Shown: piece by piece, positions 1 to 11,838 of the stretch | Layout of the letters: each line of letters opens with the position of its first letter | Position numbering within the stretch: the stretch's first letter is position 1 | DNA from: Abelmoschus esculentus | Taxonomy: Eukaryota > Streptophyta > Magnoliopsida > Malvales > Malvaceae | Direction of reading: 5' to 3' | DNA length: 64,000 nucleotides | Assembly: GCA_035048815.1 (NCBI GenBank) | Contig: JAUCBN010000006.1 | Location: forward strand, 19,793,001-19,857,000 | Made by a program: the position numbers and the translations under genes | The notes under the pieces: generated by a model | What the model was told of the DNA's origin: nothing | Seen by the model: only the letters and a program-made list of their open reading frames with translations | The model's database searches: none

Positions 1-898
1 TAAAATTTAGATTTTTAAAGCTTTAAATCTCCATTAATGGAAAATCAAGATTTAAATGTTGTAAATGTATAAAATTGATAGTAATCCACTTAATGTACCT
101 TGAATAATATGTAGAAAGGATTTGAGGCTAACCATATAGGTTAAGTATGATTTTTGCGTGAAATCCGAACCCGAAATTATAAAAACTAAACTATTATATC
201 AATACGAGGTGGTCCGTATCAGTACGCCTTTGTATGAAATGAGGCGTTGAGTAAAAACGTATTGATACAGCTTATCGCGTATCGGTACCCATGTTTAGAA
301 GGAATTCTAGTAGTGTTTTCATGTATCGGTATGCTAGGGGCATATCAATACTATTATTCAATTAGTTGATGATGGCTCAAGTATTTATACAAATAGAGGG
401 GTCGGTATAGGGATTCACATATCAGTACGAAGGGTTAGCATATCGACAAAGGCTTTAGAATGAGTCTTTTAAATGACATTCGCGTATTGATACTCAGGTA
501 GGAGCACTGACATCCTAGGATGGCGAACAATACCCGTGTAGGAGTATCAATATTTGTATATTAATCTGTCTAAAAAATTCGATTTAGAGTTTGAAAGTTC
601 TATAATTCAAGATAAATAGCTCAATGGGTCTATAAAAGCAAAAAATAAACTATAAATTATAAAATCGAGATTAATATTCCATACATGAAATTATGATTGA
701 TGACTTGATAATTGGTGAGTGATTTGTATTATTAATCATAAAAATCCTTGATAGATCAATTGATGTTGTACGATAGTCAGGGTCTTTGTTGTGCGTTGAA
801 AAGACACGTACATACTTGAGTTACCTTGATTAACAAGTTAATCTAACAAGAATCTTATGAATGAGCCAGAAGGATATGAGTTAATAAATTGTAATCAA
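1..898. other. Intergenic, AT-rich, with GTATCGATAC-like motifs
   Basis: No coding signal is visible. Between about 190 and 560 there are many degenerate copies of a GTATCGATAC-type word (for example gtatcagtac, gtattgatac, gtatcggtac, gtatcggtat, atatcaatac), spaced by 20-50 bases. The same kind of array occurs at 16.9-17.5 kb. It probably belongs to a decayed repetitive element. Confidence 0.5.
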
Positions 899-1404
899 TA
901 GGGACATGCCTTGTGGTATTTATAAATTATTTCGGTTAATTTTTGGTAAATTCAGTTAACAGTTATATTTTTGATAATTCTGTTATCGATTAATTCGGTT
1001 CGAAATCGGTTAATTAACTGAATTAATCAAAATTATATATATTAAATATTATATTTATTTATTTATTTATTTTTAGTCATTTAACTTTTAAATATTATAA
1101 AATATTCCTTAAATTTTTTTATATTATAAAATGATCACTAAATTTTGTATTAAATTAGTATAAAATAAAAGTTTAGTGACTAAAAAATTAGTTTAGCTTA
1201 ATTTAGTGACCTATTATATAATTTAATCAAAATTTATAATAAATTTTGGTTAATTTGGTTAATAACCGAAATAATTTCGGTTCAGTTAATTCATTTAAAG
1301 AAAATTCGGTTCGGTTAACGGTTAAGATTTTAAAAATTTTGGTTAATTCGGTTTTGGTTAATACGATCGACTACCGACCGAATTAACCAAATGCTCACCC
1401 CTAC
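899..1404. mobile_element. hAT-like MITE rich in CGGTTAATTCGGTT
   Basis: The two flanks carry many copies of cggttaattcggtt in one sense and its complement in the other, around an AT-rich centre. The right end reads tgctcaccccta, the usual terminal sequence of a widespread plant non-autonomous hAT family. The left end (tagggacatgcc) looks like a decayed partner, so the left boundary is approximate. There is no coding capacity. Confidence 0.5.
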
Positions 1405-4400
1405 TTCTTCTCGTATATGATGCCAACATACAAAAATAGTGACAGATCCACCTTTCTTTTCGAGTGTGTTCATATCTACCCTAAACTTTTTAAATTTTAT
1501 ATATTTATTTTTAATTTTTAATTTTTTAATTTTACAGCCACCTCAAATAAATTTATTGATCGGTCACTAAAAAAATATATAATTAAACTTGAACTTATTT
1601 TTTTAATATATATCCACGTAGAAATGGTAATGGAATAGAAGAAAACATTTTGAGTATAAATAAGTAAATAAAAAATATCATGGACTATATAACACAGTCA
1701 AATGGGAAAGAAAAGTAAACTCACCTTGGGATGGAACGGTAACAAAAGAGCCGGATAAATAAATCCAAGGGTGGAGGAAAGCTCAACAGGGGCGACCTAA
1801 GAACACATGAATCGAGTGGATACGGGTTTTCAACCTTACACTCCAATTCCAGTAGGAACGGCCGCATGTGATCTCATATCGCTCCGGCTGGGCTCCTTCC
1901 CCAGTTTGCTTTTGAGCGAATTGAAAACCCATTTTTATACATAAAATAAAATGATGGAATTCCAATAGTATTCAGAACTTCAAATCCAGTACATTCTTTT
2001 TTCCCTTTGTAAATGTACTCCCCAAAACAAGAAAGTACAGCTCCTCTGCTCTGCACAATTCCACCTCTATTATTCCAATGGTAAAATTTCACCCTTCAAC
2101 CCCTTGCATTAATTGAAAGGTGTGGATTTTGCACCACTAATCCTCTTTACTCAAACCCTAATGAAGTTCTTAACATGTGTAATAAGAGCGACCGCACAAT
2201 ACTCACTGAAAAAGAGGGAGTTAAAAATTTGATAAACTACATTCATTAGATATGTTAATTTCGAAATTCATTATAAAATTTTTAAAAATACTCTCAAGAA
2301 AGATGAATTATAATTGTTTTTTAAATGTGATAATTAATTATAGAATCTCGTTAATTATTTCTATTACGAACTATTGCTTCTATAGTGCCAATAGAACTCG
2401 TTGGGTAAAGGAACAAGAGCAAAGGAGATCTGTATCCAAACTACACAGAATACACCGAGTTCCAACATTGTAGTGTAGGCAGATAATTGTTGATATATTT
2501 GCAGAAATGGATTTTCAACTTAGGTGCTATTGGAAGGGATCGTAATATTAAAAGGTATGAATGAGGAAGCTTGGGCAGAGGCATACACAAGATACTATTG
2601 GCTTGTTCATCAACAAATAAAGATCTAATCTCATGTTCCTTCCATGGACGGAATCAACATTGACTCTGCCCTTTCTATGACCAGAACCAACACGCCACCC
2701 CCTAAGTTCTCGAGCACACTAGATACTTCTCTAGGGTAAAATCCTACTCTAGGAAAATATCTTGCCTTTGGAACACCAGCTAATAAACAATTCAGATTCA
2801 TTAAAATGTTTCATCCTAGTTTAGCCAACATCTCTATATCAAATAAAAATCTAATCCCAAACCTCTTTTCGATTTAGGTAAACATAGCTGCAACCATTTA
2901 GACTAGTGGATACATTTTTTTGAACCATTATTCCTCTGCCAAAATTTACTGATTATGGCTCACAGAGCTTTACAAAGTGATGTAGGGAATAGAAAGCATT
3001 ACATCGGAATAACTACTATTCCTCCACTAAAAGTCACTAATTATGGCTTTCAGAGCAGTAAAAGTGATGTAGGGAATAAAAAGCATTGTAATGGATACAT
3101 CGGAATAGGTTGAAGCACTAATTTAATGAATCCTTCTTTGACTCCCATAGATAAAAAAACGTGCACTAAAACCTCATCCGCATTTGAAATAGGACACCTT
3201 ACACAGTTGTACTACTAGAAAAAAAACTTCATTATCTAGCACTTTATTGATATAACTCCATCTCATTTATAAATAGAAGAATAACAGGAATCGTTTCCCG
3301 TTATTGTCGTAAAGAAAAAATATTTGGGTACGCTCATGAACTTTCAAATCTTGTCCTTGAAACGTACCCTTCAATTTTTTGGCATGCCCAAGTAATCTTC
3401 TGACGTACTCTGTAAATATGGGACGTCCTGAGACCGGACGTACTCACGTCATATCTATCCGAGAATGATTCTGGTACGTGGGACGTCCTTCATGTCGTAC
3501 CCACGCTTCGTAACGTAAAACTTCCGACAATCAAATGTTAACGTCGATCTATCTTGGATTATCAACCACATTCCTCCAACTTGGTTACCACAACAAAAAT
3601 CTTAGCATTATACATTACTTGAATTTGGCCTATGGCCTAACTCGAATGAAAACCAAATGGATGGTTATACAACTCCACAACTCGAGTTACTTGGTCTAAA
3701 TCGAAAATTGTTTCCACATACAAAGTATACCAGAGGTTAAAGTTCATCTAACGACTCTCATAGATTCGAACATCTCCTTCCAACCCAACCACATAATTTC
3801 AATAGACATATGTGCTAAAGTTTCAACAAGTCTCCATGTACTTAAATAGTTCTTTCAACAAGGTATGATGGAACACAAGAATCTTGATCCTATAAAATCA
3901 TAGTCGATAAACCACACTTTTGCTACACCATTCTAATAACATACACACTAACTTATCATACGTGAAGACGTCCATCAAATACACTGTTTAACCAATATAA
4001 TATGATCCTAAATAACTTGCATACTCGATAGTGGTAAGTTTCTTCAAATACAATAAGTCCAAACTAAAACATCAAGTATTTTACTTTGAAACTAGCTCAG
4101 TGCTGAGAAGTCATCCATGATATACTCCTTTAAAAGCGATTTGTTAATCTATGGGCAAAAAATAACATCGGGATCCTATACTATAAGTGATACCTGCATT
4201 CACACAACATCAAGAACCTACACCCAAGGATTGGGGCCCACGTTCACATAATATCAGGATCCTCCAAATTTCATGCTCGGAATGTTACATCGAACATCTT
4301 CGAATGAGGTCCGCGTTCATACAACATCGAAATTCTTCATTCGGAATAGTCTTCAATACATCACTCGGAATGTTACATCAGATGGCCTTTATTATGTTGC

Positions 4401-5060
4401 AATACTATTCTTGGGTATTCGGATTCCCATCACACAATTGTCTTTTCTAAGCTAAGCAACCTATTAGTACACAACAAGGTTCTAGCTATCACAAAGCACC
4501 AAAACCATTAAAGATACCTATGATTTCTACCATTCATTTAAAACAACCAAATCTTATTAACTCTTTAGTCTAATTATTCATATTTGAGGTTTATTTATCA
4601 ATTTCTCGGTTTTAATAATCATTTTGTACCATAAAAGACCCTTACAACTCATTATCACAGATTATAATGTCCTCGAACTTAAACACTAAATATAAAGCCA
4701 CCATTATAAAGCCACCAAGGCGTACTAATATGCCCGTTTCACCGTTCGAAATTGAATCTTATGAATCTCTTTACAAGTAAAATTAAACATGAATTATTTA
4801 TTTATAATGCTTCCATATTATCCAAGAGTTGTGAGGAAGAGGGTATAAAAGGAAATTTCTACATAAAAACTATATAACCACATGAAACCATGCACAAGCT
4901 TTTGGGAATCGCCATGCTTGTTTTGAAACACAATTTATTTTATGAAAGAAGAGAAATCTCAAGTCAAAAATGCAGAAAATGGAACACTTTTCGGCATGGC
5001 TAAATAATTCAGTAGTATCTCGTCATGTTCAGGAAACAAATGTTACATTTTTATTCTATA
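1405..5060. other. Intergenic region without a recognisable gene
   Basis: Only short unconvincing reading frames are present. Three things stand out: a GC-richer block at about 1730-2150 that, read on the minus strand, ends in a splice-donor-like CCCAAG/GTGAGT; a cluster of ACGT cores at about 3400-3545; and imperfect tandem repeats at about 4190-4390. The sequence at 2.5-4.8 kb has the texture of an old LTR-type repeat, but no protein relic was recognised in it. Confidence 0.5.
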
Positions 5061-5325
5061 TTACCTCTGGATGACTCTACTCGAAAGTATCCATGTTCGG
5101 TCACAAACACTGAGGATACCATACCCCAAAACACATGTAAACACTTTAAAAGATTTCAGATAATTAGTGTAGGACATATCTGTATCGGCACTCACACCTG
5201 AATCCAAGTAACAAAGGCCTATTGAAAAGCTAGCTAGGATATAAGTTAAAAGGATCCAAGTTTTAAATATCAGAGATAGGAGAGCAAACCTTGGTAGAAA
5301 AACACCAAGACCTGGCTGTCCCTGA

Positions 5326-8300
5326 TTAATTGTTGTCACTGCTACCACCATACTGTGTAGAATTTCCATTCCAGAACGGATTCTTATCGGAGAAACGGTC
5401 ATCATCTTCATCGTGTTTTAGAGTATGGATATTGCTGCCATATCGAGTGGTCACAGGTTGCTTGTTCCTGCTGTTATCCTTGGCTGTCGAAGTGCTTCTA
5501 TTTCTTCCAGACAAGTTATTCTGAAGTGTAGGATTTGGACCTATAATTGCAACCATTTCAGACAAATGAGAAAAGACTTTTCCAAGGCAATTTTTCCTGT
5601 ATGTCCCTAACTTATTTAACAGATTATAACCAAATGGGGGGGGGGGGGGGGGGGACGCATACTAGAAAAATTAAACAAACGCTACTGTTACCGAAATTCA
5701 GGCTAACCCCTTCAACAACAATTTTCAAAGATTTCACTACGAATTTGTATCAGATAACGATCCATGTTTTGGATCATTAATGACTTGTTCCACACTTTTC
5801 TGAAATTTTTTTCTGGAGTACCATATGAGTATGGAACATATTCAGACATGTGTATAGAGATATTACCCACCATGGATCTTCCAAAGGCATGAAAATATTA
5901 AACATACCCGTGTCATATACTAATTCATATCTGCTTCAGTCCACCCAACATAGGATACAGAGATAAAATTACTAAGATGTATAAAAGTAAGAATACTTGG
6001 GAAAAGATAGCAATTACCCCTTACCTTCCAGTTGTCTACAAATTGACTTAAAACTAGGAAAAGATGGAGTAATATTCAAGTATATCATCTTCAATTATAG
6101 GTGGCATTCTATGTTCTAATCCTTATTCAACTAGCCCCTACCTTCCAAGTGTATATTCTCTCTCTCCACATACCACACATATTTATATGATTTTGTATAA
6201 CGATGCAGACATATATATACTTCGCCTAAATTAGTTTAAGATACTAAATAGGTCATAGAATGAACATTTTAACTCAAGGTTCTCAGCTCAGCAGCACAAA
6301 GAAATTGTCTTTAACAGTAGTGTGACTCACTGTATTCCCAGATGCCACTTTGAGATTCCTGTCCAGTAGTTGAAGAGCTGGAACCACCACCAAGATACGA
6401 AAAAGGATTCACATAAGACAAAAAGCTTCTGAGGTATGAAAAATATCCCCCGTTGCTTCCTGGAGAAGCTTGAGTAGCTGTCGAATTTCTATCATCATCA
6501 ATCGATCTTTGACCTTGGAAACCGGTACTTCTTCGATGTGGAACCACTATCAGAGCTTGTCTGTTAAGCAGACCCAAGTCCAACAAAGATTTACTCAAAT
6601 CTGCAGGCAAGAAGAAAGCAATACTGGTGAATGGCAGACATCTCAAAAGTAATGTTTCTTAACATAAACATATTCTAAAGACATGGACCACTGCTCAAAT
6701 GTGAAGGCAACGCGATGCAATGCAACTACACATCAGCCAAGTTATCTTCAATGCAAAGAGATAAAAAATGTTTATTTGCAATAGTAAATACCAATATGCA
6801 ATCACCATAGAATAGTGTTCACAATACGAAAAAAGGGCTCATCCCTTGTAGTACTGAAAGAAAGAATTTGTGCCTAAAAGAATTACATTCACTGTAATAA
6901 AGCACCAGAATGGAGCATCTAATATCCTATAATCTGTCCAAATATTAAATAAGACCAATTTTCACCATTCTTCCAAACACCAGCTTGAAGATGGGAAAAG
7001 TTCGTCTTAAGTAAAGCAATATCAGAATTGAGACAAAACTAAACAAGTCTGCCACGTCAATTTTAAAGATGTACAGTGCAAGTACATAGCATACCTTGAT
7101 CACCAAATATCTTGCGAGGATAAGGAATGGCAAGATCATAGGGGCCCATGCCACTTGATTGGTTTCTATCCACATAGTCTTTAATCATACTTAGAGTGTA
7201 TGCCACAGGAAATTTCTCCTGAAGGCTACTACTGTCAGGTAATCGGATATTTAAATGAACATCAGTTGGTATGGTTGCAGTTTTAGTGTTTTCCAATACA
7301 TCATCTATGCCTTTATCCTTTACATGTTGCATGGATGTCTCTGCTTCCGCAGCACTCACAGGTGAACTTCCACTGGGACAACTTGACTGATGATCAATGC
7401 CCTTTACTGGAATGAGACGATCATCCTCAGGATGAGAGGATGCATTCTCTGATGCATGAACTGCTGGACTTGAAGAGACAGAACTCACAACTGTCCTCGA
7501 ATCCTCATTGATAATATCACATTGCTTATCCACACTATTAGCCAAGTTGTCAGCGCTAAATGATTCAAAACTACTCTTTTCAACCAACTCAGTATTTTTC
7601 TCCTGCCATGTCAGGAAAGAAAAAAAAATCTTATATCAAGCAAAGTTTTAAACTTCCAAGGTACCTCCCCTTCTACATGGTTACCAGCACCACAACCTGG
7701 ATTGAAGTCCAAGCGCCCTCTACCCAGAGCTCTCTTGCTAAGACAAAAATTAGAAAGCACTTATCAAGACAGACAGGACTCAAAATTACCTGAACTGTGT
7801 TTTCACTCTCTCTGTTTTCCTCTATCACCCCAGAAGTAACAGCCATGTTAGCCTCTAAGCTCTGGTCAACACCAGCAATTGTGGTTGATGGAACGGAAAC
7901 AGTTGAAGAACTTCCTTGCTCAGACTGGCAAACAGTAGATGCCTCAGAACTTGATGCTTCATATTTCTTTGAAGCAAGTGCAGCACTAAGGACAGCTGCC
8001 GTTGTTTCCTGCAGTTTTGACCAGAAAACTAAAAATGCTAAGAAAGCCATTTATAGTAATCGAGCATTGAGCATCTTTTAAAGAAGTGGAGAAAAGTCCT
8101 AAACTCGATCATCACTAGCAGACCTGGATATGAAGACTCAGCCATGCCTTCTCCAAACTAGATGCCAATACTTCAGCACTAACAAATCCCTCTGGAAGAG
8201 TTCAAAAGAGAAAATAATTTATTAGAGAAAAGGTTTTACATAAGAAAATATTATACCACTTCGCCAAACTTGTACACCATTATATCCAATTGCTGTTATG

Positions 8301-9163
8301 CATGGGACAGATTTCTGCGGGTCTATATAATGTTGATGCAAGGATTTGTTCTCTCATTAAAACTGGTTACTGATATGTGCAATAGGAAACAATAACTTTC
8401 ATTACAAGACATCTTGTAAATACTAATTATACACATCAACTCACGCCACTCTCATTTCTTTCATTTGTTTTGTCCAATTTGAAGCGATTTGTTTTTGTTT
8501 AATAGATGAGGAAAAAACACTCTTTCCCATTTTCCCTTACATTTTTACTTCTGACCAAGCACATCCAAAATTCATTTTCTTTCTACTTTTCCACCCTTTG
8601 CTATCCCCCCTTGCATTTTCCTCAAACATGCCCTTAAGAGTAACTATAAGGTAATAATATAATTTATCCTCGATATTTAGGATACATATGGAAGAAAAAT
8701 TTGCAGCATCGGTGCTTCCACATCGGATATGCAATAGAATACAATACTTTGACAATGACTCTCTCACCTGAATCCACCATGACAAAATATAGAGAACAAG
8801 TAAAGGGATTGATTTGAGACAAAAATCCTTGGAATTGATAATAATAAAAATTACTTTTAGGTCGGTCCATGTAGAGTCCTCCACGTTTTCCACCTCGGAA
8901 TCATCACCTTAAATCCCAATAAGCATAAATATTAGTAATCATAATGCAATGAAATGGAAAATAACAGCATATACTTGAAGAAAAAAAAACATTTTTTTAT
9001 CACAATACCTAAATAAAATAACTAGTAAAAAGGGTCAAATAAAAGAGAAAGAGCTACCTGAAATGTAGACCACGAAAAGCTTCTTCTGGTTCTTAGCTTC
9101 AAGAATTGCTTCAGGAATTGAGCCTTTGAATGTAAGAGAAGACAAAGAATCGGGCCTTTCCAT
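5326..9163 (-). CDS. PUX11: Plant UBX domain-containing protein, PUX11-like
   Basis: Nine coding exons (minus strand) join in frame: 9163-9058, 8907-8855, 8767-8686, 8322-8257, 8191-8124, 8008-7790, 7602-7095, 6600-6331, 5540-5326, giving 528 residues. All introns are GT-AG. Residues 1-125 form a UAS/thioredoxin-like domain (starts MERPDSLSSLTFKGSIPEAI). Residues 126-310 are a Ser/Thr-rich linker. A UBX domain occupies about 311-388 (TDVHLNIRLP through ALIVVP), with the usual FPR loop appearing as Y-P-R at 359-361. The tail is Gly/Ser/Asn-rich. UBX proteins typically bind the p97/CDC48 ATPase and tune its ubiquitin-dependent work, which is family knowledge and not shown here. Length and domain order fit Arabidopsis PUX11. 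The start is the first ATG, two bases after an intron acceptor, and it begins the conserved domain. Intron 8 contains a 19-base homopolymer. Confidence 0.93.
5636..5654. repeat. Homopolymer of 19 G (C on the gene's sense strand)
   Basis: An uninterrupted run of 19 G on the plus strand inside intron 8 of the minus-strand PUX11-like gene. Confidence 0.95.
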
Positions 9164-9485
9164 CTGTTATCAAAAAATTAGGTTACGAAAACTCAAAATT
9201 CGCAATTAAATGTCTCTTCCGTCATAAAGTAGATTGTCTCGAATCTTCAAACATACACTTTCATGTACACTTCTGATTGCGTGCGCGTATCGGTCCACAA
9301 ATAAATTAAACTATCCATAATTTCTAAAAAAATCAACAAACCGGCAGTACGAAAAACCCTAAATCATTTAGAACATGTAAAAATTGCATGGAATAAAAAA
9401 TATGGTGTAATTTCTATTACTAGGGTATGGATCAACGGGAAGGGGATTAATTAAATTGACAGAAACAGAAACAGATCAGGCGTAC
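9164..9485 (-). other. 5'UTR intron of the PUX11-like gene
   Basis: On the minus strand a donor AAAG/GTACGC at 9486/9485 and an acceptor GATAACAG directly before the ATG at 9163 define an intron of about 320 bp. The noncoding first exon is about 9487-9540. A TATA-like CGTATAATAC lies on the minus strand at about 9553-9562, a plausible core promoter. Confidence 0.65.
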
Positions 9486-9726
9486 CTTTCAAAGTAGAAA
9501 GTCGAAGAAGTCTGGAGTAGGGACTCTGAAGACTTTGGAGTCTAACGGTGTATTATACGTATGAATAATGGACAAGCTATCCTCGCCGCGTGTCCAAACA
9601 GCATGGAAACTTAATTTTTGCCGGTGAAAGACCTCTTAGATCCCTCGTAATTTCAAAATTTGGCAAATTGATCCCTCCGTAAAAAATGAGCAATTTTGTT
9701 CTTGTTCCTTACGAATATAAGAGAGA

Positions 9727-9920
9727 CATAAGTATAATTTTAAGCCCTAACGTTTATAATTTTATTATTGTTAGATTTTTAACGGCTCAGTTATCATAGT
9801 AGTTAAAAAATAAGTTATTTGTCAAAAAGATATAGCTTAAGGGCTAAATTTATCTCAAAAAAGAATAAAGATCAAAATGATAAAAATTATAAACATTAAG
9901 ATTAAAATTATTTTTATGCC
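9727..9920. mobile_element. Short deletion copy of the foldback (MULE-like) MITE
   Basis: It begins with cataagtataattttaagc and ends with the inverted counterpart attatttttatgcc. After about 40 bp of left terminus it jumps to right-arm sequence (ttagatttttaacgg), so it is an internally deleted member of the family whose best copy lies at 18171-19235. Confidence 0.6.
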
Positions 9921-10044
9921 TATAAGAGATTAAGGATAATTAGTCATGAATTTAGGGTGCGTTTGGTTTATGGAATGTAATATTACTTTTAGAAATAGGA
10001 TTTCCAGAATTATTTATTACTTACATTATTACTAGGAATATTAT

Positions 10045-10656
10045 ATTAGGGGTGTTCAAAAATACACGATCCGACCCGACTACTTGACTACTTAAATAAA
10101 ATACCCTTATATTCACTATATTCCCAAATTAAATAATCTAATTTTTAAATCTAGATCTCTCAAACTTAATTTAAAAAAAAAAAAAATAGGCACTCAATTG
10201 TAAAAAAAAAAAATTAAGATTTATTGTAAAACAATAAATTTAATTTTACGAATTGATAAAATTCAAACCTTACATGTTTAGATATGTATTATTTTATTAA
10301 AATAAATTAAACTAATTAAAAATTAAAATAAATTAAGAATATTAAATAATATGTTTTATTTCTAAATTTTACGTTTTCTCTTTAATTGTTATTTATATAT
10401 TAAACTAATTTAAAATATTAAAAAATCTTTTAGGCCTATGTTATGTTTTGAATTAGATTATGTAATTTGGGTTTTAAATTTTTTGTTTAGATTATATAAC
10501 TGGAATATTAAAATGTTATGTTCAGATATTAGATTGTGTAATTTGAAATTTTAATTTATGTATTTTTTTAAGATTAAATTTAAAATTTATAAAAAAAATT
10601 GGGTACCCGTTACTCGGATATTCGGGTACCCGAAAATATGGATCGGGACACCTATA
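10045..10656. mobile_element. hAT-like MITE with taggggtgttca end
   Basis: The left end taggggtgttca followed by gatccgacccgac is mirrored at the right end by ggatcgggacaccta. The interior is AT-rich and noncoding, with two homoadenine runs. The short inverted ends and length suit a non-autonomous hAT element. No clear 8-bp target duplication could be confirmed. Confidence 0.5.
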
Positions 10657-10671
10657 AACCTCCAGTACTTC

Positions 10672-11388
10672 GGGTACCCTTAATGTTTATAATTTTTATC
10701 ATTTTGATTTTTATTTTTTTTTTGGGTTAAATTTAGCCATTAGCCTATATCTTTTTGACAAATAGCTTATTTTTTAACTATCATGATAACTGGACCGTTA
10801 AAAATCTAATAATGATGACATGTCATATGCATATGATAATATATTTTAAATAATGGCATCTAACCTATCAAACACACACATATATATGAAACATAATTTT
10901 ATTCTAATATAAAACAATTAAAATTCAAATAAAATATTAAAAAATAATTAATTATAAAATAAAATAATACTAAACATTTTTAAACCTAACTACGATAGAT
11001 TCAAAGTCTTATCTAAAAAAATATAAACACAGTTCGAAATTAATTAATTTTTTAAGATAGAACTTTGATTCTATTGTAGTTAGGTTTGAGAATGTTTAGT
11101 AGTATTTTATTTTAGAATTAATTAATTTGTAAATATTTTATTTGAATTTTAATTGTTTTATATTTTATATTAGAAAAAATTATATTTCATATATATATAT
11201 ATATGTATTTGATAGGTTAGATGTCATGTTATTTAAAATATATTATCATATATATATATGACATATCATCATTGTTAGATTTTTAACGGTCCAGAAAAGA
11301 TATAGATTAAGGGCTAAATTTATCCCAAAAAATAATGGTCAAAACGATAAAAATTATAAACGTTAAGGGTTAAAATTATCTTTATGCC
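10672..11388. mobile_element. Large foldback (MULE-like) MITE, left end truncated
   Basis: Two arms of about 340 bp are near-complementary around a centre at about 11030 (aaacacagttcgaaattaat). The right end reads ttaaaattatctttatgcc, identical to other copies. The left terminal 20 bp or so are missing where it abuts the preceding MITE. It is noncoding. As RNA it would form a long hairpin. Confidence 0.7.
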
Positions 11389-11390
11389 TT

Positions 11391-11838
11391 AATTCTAAAA
11401 TAAAGGCTACTAAATATTTCCAAACATAGAATCAAAGTCTTTATCTTAAAAAAATATGAACACAGTTCGAAATTAATTAATTTTTTAAGATAGGATTTTA
11501 ATTTTATCGTAGCTAAGGTTAAAAATATTTAGTAGAATTTTATTTTAGAATTAATTAATTTTTTAATATTTTATTTGAATTTTAATTATTTTATATTTTA
11601 TATTAGAATAAAATTATATTTCATATATATATGTATTTGATATGTTAGATGTCATGTTATTTAAAACATATTATTATATGTATATGATATGTCATCATTG
11701 TTAAATTTTTAACGGTCTAGATATCATAGTAATTAAAAAATAAGTTATTTGTTAAAAAGATATAAGTTAAAGATTAAATTTATAAAAAAAAAATAAAAGC
11801 TAAACCAACAAAAATTATAAAATTACCTTTATACCTAT
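11391..11838. mobile_element. Half copy of the foldback (MULE-like) MITE
   Basis: It repeats the centre and right arm of the adjoining element (from taaaataaaggctactaa to aaattacctttatacct) in the same orientation, so most of the left arm is lost. Together with the copies at 9727 and 10672 it makes a local cluster. Confidence 0.6.
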
